Assembly (NCBI RefSeq): GCF_009755265.1
Contig: NZ_WPOO01000013.1
Location: forward strand, 1 to 64,000
Origin: Adlercreutzia rubneri
GTDB lineage: Bacteria > Actinomycetota > Coriobacteriia > Coriobacteriales > Eggerthellaceae
DNA: 64,000 nt
Reading direction: 5' to 3'
Positions 58,657 through 64,000 of this stretch are shown piece by piece (the first letter of the stretch is position 1; every line of letters starts with the position of its first letter). Made by a program: the position numbers and the translations under genes. Under the pieces are notes generated by a model. The model searched no databases. It saw only the letters and a program-made list of their open reading frames with translations, and was not told where the DNA came from.

Positions 58657-61600
58657 TTAAGCGGTAGCTATTTGATTTGCGAAGAAGTCTTTATGCAGTT
58701 GATGGATTATTCGGGCGGTTTCCTCGAGCGTGTAGCAAAAACGTGCGACTTGTTGGGCATCTACTGACATTTTGTGGGTAGGAGCGGAGTTGTCTATCAC
58801 GTCCTCGATGGCGCTCTCGATTGTTGCGAGATTGGTTTCCGCCAAGATGCAGCCCGTCGCACCATTCTCGATAATCTCGCTACAGGGATTGTTTGCTGCG
58901 CAGAGAAGAGGCACTCCGGCCATCATGGCGCCAACGCCGGTGCTTACGGAGAGGTCTTCGTCCGAGATCATGAGGGCGATATCGCTGCAGTGCCAGAGCT
59001 CTGGCATGTCGCTGCGGCTACCGAACACTCCAACTGAGCCCGAAAGCTCCTTTTCCGCGATAGTGCTCTGAAGAATTACCATAGCATTATCGTCGAGTCT
59101 TTCCGCAATGATAGCGATGCTACAGGTTGTGCCAGATCGCTTCTGCGTTAGCTCACTAACAGCGGCAAGGGCGGAGGATAAGATTTCTGCGGCGCTTTTC
59201 GTCAGTGCCTCGACGCAGAATACCGCTCTGAGATGATCGAGGTTCGTGCGTCCGTGGAGGGAATAGAATTTATGGGGCTCGGCGCCGTCGTAGATGACTT
59301 GCGCGGAAACACGGGGGCATCTATTTGAGAGCGTACGTGCGGCAGTGTCAGATGCAGCATATATTGCGCCAACCCGGCTAAGCGCATCGGTTATGATTTC
59401 GTCGCTCATTGCTCCTGTTCTTATTGACGAGCGAAGATGGAAAATGCTGGGAACGTTCGCAGCGGCTGCTGCTAATGCCCCGTAAAGGCCATCGTAGTTG
59501 ATGCAGTGCACTATATCGAAATGCTCTTCCTCGATGTATTTTGCAAGCTTGGCTAGAACCTTGCGATCGAAGGCGAATGTGGGTTCCTTCTTGATCGGTG
59601 CCGTGTTGCCATCGGTGGTGCGAGGGGCCTCTTTGAAGATGGGGAAGATGCGGTAGGGAACGCGTTCGGTGTTCAGTACGACTTCTAAAGCTCCCTTTTC
59701 CGGTATGACGACGGTGCTCTTCTCACCGAGCTCGGTTAAGATTCTCGCCAGTATCACGCACGACTGCATCTCGGAGGAGCATTCTGCGCTGTCGAGTACG
59801 ATAAGTGTTTTGGGACTCGTTTTAGACACGAGGTGAGGCGTCTCCTGCGTCCTTTTTCCTCCGAGTTGGGTGAGTCTTTTGGCAGAAGAGCGAAGTTGAC
59901 GCAAACGTGCGGACAAGTTGCGTGCTGTTTTTACCGCACGCCCTGCCTTGGTCGCCTCGTTGAGCTCTCTTTGCAGGCGATTTCCCCGTCTCTCGTAAGA
60001 TATGCGCAGCTCGTCGGGACGAACGCCCCATCGAATTGCCGTGAGAAAGCGCTCCGCCTCCTTGCTGCAGCAGCGGAGCACCTCGTTTCTCTGAGCAGTG
60101 TTTGCATTGCGATAATCTACTCGGCAAAGCCTCGCCCACTCATTGCAAAATGCATCAAGCGCATGCCATACGAGGTAGTCGTCATCGCGGGATTCAAGCA
60201 GGTTCTGCAGTGTTCCCAAGCCCTCTAACCTGCTTAGAATCTTCTTGGCAGGTTCAACAGGTTTGTCGATAGGGTAATCGGTGATTCTGCGAATGTAGGT
60301 TCCTCTGTTGGAGCAGCCGGCACGATTCGCGAGAAGAATAAGTTGCAAGGCGAGAAGATGATCGTTAAGCTCGGTGTAACGTGACGGAATCGCAGCTTTC
60401 TTCAAGAGCTCCTTCGAGAACACCATGGACCAGATTTCATCGTGAAAGTCATCCGCTTCTTCCATTTCGGCGAAAAGCAATTCGCCGGTGGAGATCGAGG
60501 GATAGAGGCGATGTGAGGCAAAGGGGTTTCCCTTTTTTTGATATTTCTTTTCCACAAAAGGAGTTTCGTAATATGCACGTACTCCATGAACGACAAGATC
60601 GAGGTCATAGTCGTTCAGCTGGTCGGAAATTGAGGCAAGGGCGTCGCTCTCCAAGCGATCTGACGGCATGAGAAGCTGGATGAAGTTTCCGCTTGCTTGG
60701 CGAGAAGCCGCAATGATGGCATCGTAAGCTGTCGCTCCGTGCAATCTGAGCAAAGTTGTATTGTTTCTCGACGCGTATTCTGAAGCAAGCGGAAAAGAGC
60801 CGTCGGATGAACCGGTGTCGACGAGGACGACTTCGTATTCTTTACAGGTCTGGCTCTCTATGCTTTCGAGGCACTCGGGAAGATGCCGTTCGTTATTGGC
60901 GAAGGGAACGATGATAGTGAAGAGATTGCTTTCTTCAAGCCCGCTATCTTTCTGCGGGATAAGCACGATAGGGGTTTGCTGATCCTGGGAAGGACCGGAA
61001 TCTGAAGAGCTGCTATCTACTCCTGCGATAGCGAGATACTCCTCACGAGAGGCGTCGTCGAAGAGATGTGCGTCGAAACGGTTCAATTCGATGTCTCGAA
61101 GGAAATCTCCGCGCATCCTATCTAGGAAAGATAGCTTCAAGGCGGCGCTTACGCGTCCGATATTCCAGAGATACGTCTTGTATCTGAGAGCGCAGAGGAT
61201 ATGGTAAAACAGGCCATCCGAATTTCGACTGTCCAGGAACTCTTCGCACTCGTCCATCTCGTCGCAAACAGCGAAGACCTTTGCCCGAGAATTCGAAGAC
61301 GAGAAGGCGCTGTCCAGGCGATAGTGTATTACCGGGGTCTCCGTAGCCATGGCGCGCTCAGCCGAGACCCAAACTTTGAAGGCAAAAGAGGTGTCCTGGT
61401 ATGAGGCTCCAGGCGTCTCGTTGAACCGTATGTTGTTCTTTAGCAGGAAGTCTCGCTTATAGATTCCCGTCCAGATGCTAGGGTTCATCCAGAAACAGCG
61501 AGGATAGTCCTTTGGTGTGAAAACGGTGTCGAAGGGAACTTGAGGAAGCCATGTGGGGCAATGTCGATCAACCTTGGTGATTGCGTTGAAGAACGACTCT

Positions 61601-61977
61601 TTAGTCTCGGAAAACTGAAGGTAGCAACCTTTGACAATGTCCAAATTGCTCTTGGTGGCCAGTGCATATAGCTTTTCCCAAGCATGCTCGCAGACATAAT
61701 CGTCGGATTCGAGGATGCCAACGTATGTGCCAGTTGCCGCATCAAGCCCATCGTTCATTGCGGCCCCATAGCCGGCATTGGGCTTGTCTATTACCTTAAC
61801 CCTGCTGTCCTGCTTTTCGTACTTGTGCAGAATCTCGAGCGATCCATCGGTTGAGCCGTCGTTGATACAGATTATTTCTACGTCTTGAAATGACTGGCGC
61901 AAAGCGCTGTCGAGGCAGTCGGCGAGATAGTTCTCGACATTGCAGACAGGCATAATAATTGACAGTTTTGGACTCAT
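58657..61977 (-). CDS. Triple glycosyltransferase (GT2-GT2-GT4)
   Basis: This 1106-residue cytoplasmic protein has three transferase domains. GT2-A (~1-330) has LSIIMPVCNVENYLADC, ICINDGSTDGS and ILESDDYV. GT2-B (~352-620) has FTIIVPFANNERHLPECLES and LVDTGSSDGS, but LLMPSDRLE where a DXD is expected. GT4 (~735-1095) has LWHCSDIALMISDEDLSVS and NPCSEIIENGATGCILAE, with a basic linker (~660-720) before it. It probably adds several sugars of a repeat unit in sequence. SD GAGGAG lies upstream. It is more AT-rich than the housekeeping genes. Confidence 0.9.
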   Translation of the reverse strand: MSPKLSIIMPVCNVENYLADCLDSALRQSFQDVEIICINDGSTDGSLEILHKYEKQDSRVKVIDKPNAGYGAAMNDGLDAATGTYVGILESDDYVCEHAWEKLYALATKSNLDIVKGCYLQFSETKESFFNAITKVDRHCPTWLPQVPFDTVFTPKDYPRCFWMNPSIWTGIYKRDFLLKNNIRFNETPGASYQDTSFAFKVWVSAERAMATETPVIHYRLDSAFSSSNSRAKVFAVCDEMDECEEFLDSRNSDGLFYHILCALRYKTYLWNIGRVSAALKLSFLDRMRGDFLRDIELNRFDAHLFDDASREEYLAIAGVDSSSSDSGPSQDQQTPIVLIPQKDSGLEESNLFTIIVPFANNERHLPECLESIESQTCKEYEVVLVDTGSSDGSFPLASEYASRNNTTLLRLHGATAYDAIIAASRQASGNFIQLLMPSDRLESDALASISDQLNDYDLDLVVHGVRAYYETPFVEKKYQKKGNPFASHRLYPSISTGELLFAEMEEADDFHDEIWSMVFSKELLKKAAIPSRYTELNDHLLALQLILLANRAGCSNRGTYIRRITDYPIDKPVEPAKKILSRLEGLGTLQNLLESRDDDYLVWHALDAFCNEWARLCRVDYRNANTAQRNEVLRCCSKEAERFLTAIRWGVRPDELRISYERRGNRLQRELNEATKAGRAVKTARNLSARLRQLRSSAKRLTQLGGKRTQETPHLVSKTSPKTLIVLDSAECSSEMQSCVILARILTELGEKSTVVIPEKGALEVVLNTERVPYRIFPIFKEAPRTTDGNTAPIKKEPTFAFDRKVLAKLAKYIEEEHFDIVHCINYDGLYGALAAAAANVPSIFHLRSSIRTGAMSDEIITDALSRVGAIYAASDTAARTLSNRCPRVSAQVIYDGAEPHKFYSLHGRTNLDHLRAVFCVEALTKSAAEILSSALAAVSELTQKRSGTTCSIAIIAERLDDNAMVILQSTIAEKELSGSVGVFGSRSDMPELWHCSDIALMISDEDLSVSTGVGAMMAGVPLLCAANNPCSEIIENGATGCILAETNLATIESAIEDVIDNSAPTHKMSVDAQQVARFCYTLEETARIIHQLHKDFFANQIATA

Positions 61978-62082
61978 GTGGAACTCCTCAAGTTGTTTTT
62001 CTGTGCGCAGGCATTGGCCCTTAGTGCACTAATGCTTCTAAGGTGCAAATGAAGTATCAAGAATCAAGGGCGATGTGGAAGT

Positions 62083-63345
62083 CTAACTTGCATCCTCTCC
62101 TTCATTTTCCGTTTCGAAAAAATATGGATTTCTAGAGTTGAACGAAATATAATTGGCTGGATGCGCAATGAAATACACATCAGGATCGGAAGATGATCCG
62201 CCGCATAATTCGGTGAGCCTGTCTTCAGTTGTTGTGGAAGCGTGGAGTGCCGTCGTGACGGAAACCCTGTCGTAGCTTGTCGCTACTGGCCGCAGAAGTG
62301 CGCCACCAAAGGAGTCGCAAATGATTACTGCATTGCCATCGCCCGGTTTTGCCGTGTTACTAATGGAAGACGCGAAATTGTAATATAAGTCATAGAATTG
62401 GAAATGACGGTTAAGCCAATTTGCTTCGTAATAGGCAGGATGCTCTTCTCCGGAGAGTGTTTCCCCGTTCGAGTCGAACACTATCGACTCGAACGGATCC
62501 GCAAAGTCGAAAGGGGTATCCTCAATCAAGCAGAGTGAGCTTCTGGCGAAGGCGCCCGAATATGGAGGACCATCAATCGTGCGGTAGGATATCTCCTCAA
62601 AAGTGCTGCTTGGCATAGGTCGACTCAATAAAAGCTTGGACGCTTTGAACGCGCCGCGAGCATTCCAATGATGGTCGCTCTTGAAAAAGTCATCATAGTA
62701 GACGATCGGATCTACGTAGCTATTGTCGATTATCCGGACGTTCTGGCATCCGGATAATCTTGATTTCATATAACTGGAGACATCGCTGGTAGTTGCCTTT
62801 GCTTGGACGTATTGCATTGCGGGGTTTGAGGCGGACGTCGATGACATGTCGACGAGGAAGATGGTAATAGACTGATTCGGATTGTTTTGGGAATATGACT
62901 CAATACTGTCGCAGAAGTGGTTATAGTCCTGTAGGCTTGCCGTGGAAAGAGAAGGAATTTGCCCCAGCGCTTTAAGGGCGGGACAATAGATATAAGAACT
63001 TCCATAATAGGTTGGGTAGCAGTCCCAACCGAAGAGCTCGTTCGATAAGCTAATAGCTGAACGTTGGAGTGTTGCGTTGGCAATGAGCGCGCTGCCTTTC
63101 ATCGGAATATGGTTGCCCGCCGCCGTTTCGACGGCTTCTTGAAGAGCTTTGGATCCGAAGCCGGACAGCGAAAGATTGCCGCGGACGTCAGCTTTGGCCG
63201 TCCCCCCCGATAAATAAGCAGCTTCATCCATGGTGAACCAAGAGGGAAGCGTTATTCCGGTATGCTCTGCGAACCATAACCCAAAAGGTCCGCAGAGCAT
63301 AATAAATAGCACAAGCGAAAAGCATACATTTCTCAGGTGTTGCAT
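62083..63345 (-). CDS. AlgX/AlgJ-like SGNH-family exported protein
   Basis: This 420-residue protein has an N-terminal membrane anchor (~6-26) and an extracellular domain. Key motifs are FFKSDHHWNARGAFKA, the DHHW-type catalytic His region, and IICDSFGGALLRP, the Ser-containing block of AlgX/AlgJ-like acetyltransferases. These proteins O-acetylate exported polysaccharides, usually with an MBOAT partner, which is not in this window. DxD/DSFG-type remnants could also reflect a related hydrolase. It lies between two glycosyltransferase genes on the same strand. Confidence 0.8.
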   Translation of the reverse strand: MQHLRNVCFSLVLFIMLCGPFGLWFAEHTGITLPSWFTMDEAAYLSGGTAKADVRGNLSLSGFGSKALQEAVETAAGNHIPMKGSALIANATLQRSAISLSNELFGWDCYPTYYGSSYIYCPALKALGQIPSLSTASLQDYNHFCDSIESYSQNNPNQSITIFLVDMSSTSASNPAMQYVQAKATTSDVSSYMKSRLSGCQNVRIIDNSYVDPIVYYDDFFKSDHHWNARGAFKASKLLLSRPMPSSTFEEISYRTIDGPPYSGAFARSSLCLIEDTPFDFADPFESIVFDSNGETLSGEEHPAYYEANWLNRHFQFYDLYYNFASSISNTAKPGDGNAVIICDSFGGALLRPVATSYDRVSVTTALHASTTTEDRLTELCGGSSSDPDVYFIAHPANYISFNSRNPYFFETENEGEDAS

Positions 63346-63428
63346 GATTCGCGAAACTCCAATTCATGAAAGGAAAGATTATCGGCAGGATAACATAGCA
63401 TGGGAGAGCGAACTACTACGAAACCGAC

Positions 63429-64000
63429 TCACTTGTTTGCTATCCTTCTGAGTGCGCGAGGGATAGCTGTCAGCATATGCCCGACTCTAAATGAATGAGA
63501 GGAGCGGATGCGGTTGTTCTGCGTCTTGAGCTTCTTCACTTCGTTGTTGAGCCGGAGTATTTCCTCCTTGCGGGCATTTTGATTCTCGTAATCTAGGGTT
63601 TCGCCGATGAATGAAAACTCTTCACTGTGTAGGTAGTAACTGCGTGGAAACCCTAGCAGATCTAGTTTCCTGAACCACTCGTCTCTCAGGTGCCTGCGTA
63701 TCTCATCGGCTTTGTTCCCAGGCGCGATGTCGACTTTCCATTTGCACATATATAGAGCGTAATTTGTGAACATCTGCGAAAAGTCAGCCCAGATGTTCAT
63801 GGCGATGAGCTTGCTTTTCAGATCGTAGAGGGCGACGAAAGCGCATTCATACAAATCAATCATTGTTGTATCGGTTATAGAGCTGCCGTTGCTTCTACGA
63901 CGGTAGTGATACAGCTCTTCGTCGAGGATTACTATTTTCGGCGAGGCAGCCATAGTAGCGTATACAAAAGACAGATCATCATGGGAACGGATCGTCTGAA
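63429..64000 (-). CDS. Family 2 glycosyltransferase (partial, N-terminus outside window)
   Basis: The frame is open through the window end, so this is the C-terminal ~190 residues of a longer gene. The readable start is QTIRSHDDLSFVYATMAA, followed by LYHYRRRSNGSSI. This pattern (helix, acceptor-side loop, LYxYR) is typical of the middle of GT2 enzymes such as the one at 57384. A coiled coil (~120-150 of the fragment) and basic tail end it. An ATG at 63953 is internal and not the start. Confidence 0.82.
   Translation of the reverse strand, partial: QTIRSHDDLSFVYATMAASPKIVILDEELYHYRRRSNGSSITDTTMIDLYECAFVALYDLKSKLIAMNIWADFSQMFTNYALYMCKWKVDIAPGNKADEIRRHLRDEWFRKLDLLGFPRSYYLHSEEFSFIGETLDYENQNARKEEILRLNNEVKKLKTQNNRIRSSHSFRVGHMLTAIPRALRRIANK

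Overview
The window is GC-rich chromosomal DNA of a Gram-positive bacterium. The gene set, frequent TTG/GTG starts, teichoic-acid-type surface genes and intergenic palindromes fit the Coriobacteriia (Eggerthellaceae-like). That assignment is inference from gene content and style; no rRNA gene is present to test it.

Region 1 (1-8413): an uncharacterised nuclease-like protein, a repeat-rich gap, then a tight operon. The operon encodes a carboxyltransferase/biotin-carrier fusion, biotin carboxylase, an Asp23-like protein, NusB, XseB and Dxs. It follows the accB-accC-yqhY-nusB-xse-dxs order known from Firmicutes, but accB is fused to a pyruvate/oxaloacetate-type carboxyltransferase and xseA is absent.

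Region 2 (8414-15464): a Fic-like gene relic, a RelB-like/PIN toxin-antitoxin pair, a GNAT enzyme, a MITE-like inverted-repeat element, an amtB-PII pair (PII lacks Tyr51), a TSCPD protein, a PiT phosphate transporter, and an AAA ATPase behind a duplicated palindromic promoter.

Region 3 (15465-44361): mostly housekeeping genes. These are rpsA, coaE, a YeiH-type exporter, uvrB with a probable LexA box, a polysaccharide deacetylase, recN, a second RelB/PIN pair, a coiled-coil/DPBB wall protein, T-box-controlled pheST, glmS, acpS, a hybrid sensor kinase, nnrD, an HdeD-like membrane protein, ligA and two NlpC/P60 wall hydrolases. Two copies of a composite palindromic element (after pheT and after ligA) share strands but carry different, compensated stems.

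Region 4 (44362-64000): a surface-glycopolymer locus, with lower GC towards its end. It holds a TagO/WecA-like initiator, a SEC-C microprotein, a choline-binding-type repeat protein, a TagGH-type ABC exporter, two tandemly duplicated large membrane proteins, two divergent CDP-glycerol-type polymerases, an IspD/TarI-like cytidylyltransferase, an extended SDR, a GT2, a 1106-residue triple glycosyltransferase, an AlgX/AlgJ-like protein and a truncated GT2. Together these suggest synthesis, export and decoration of a polyol-phosphate or teichoic-acid-like wall polymer of unknown structure.
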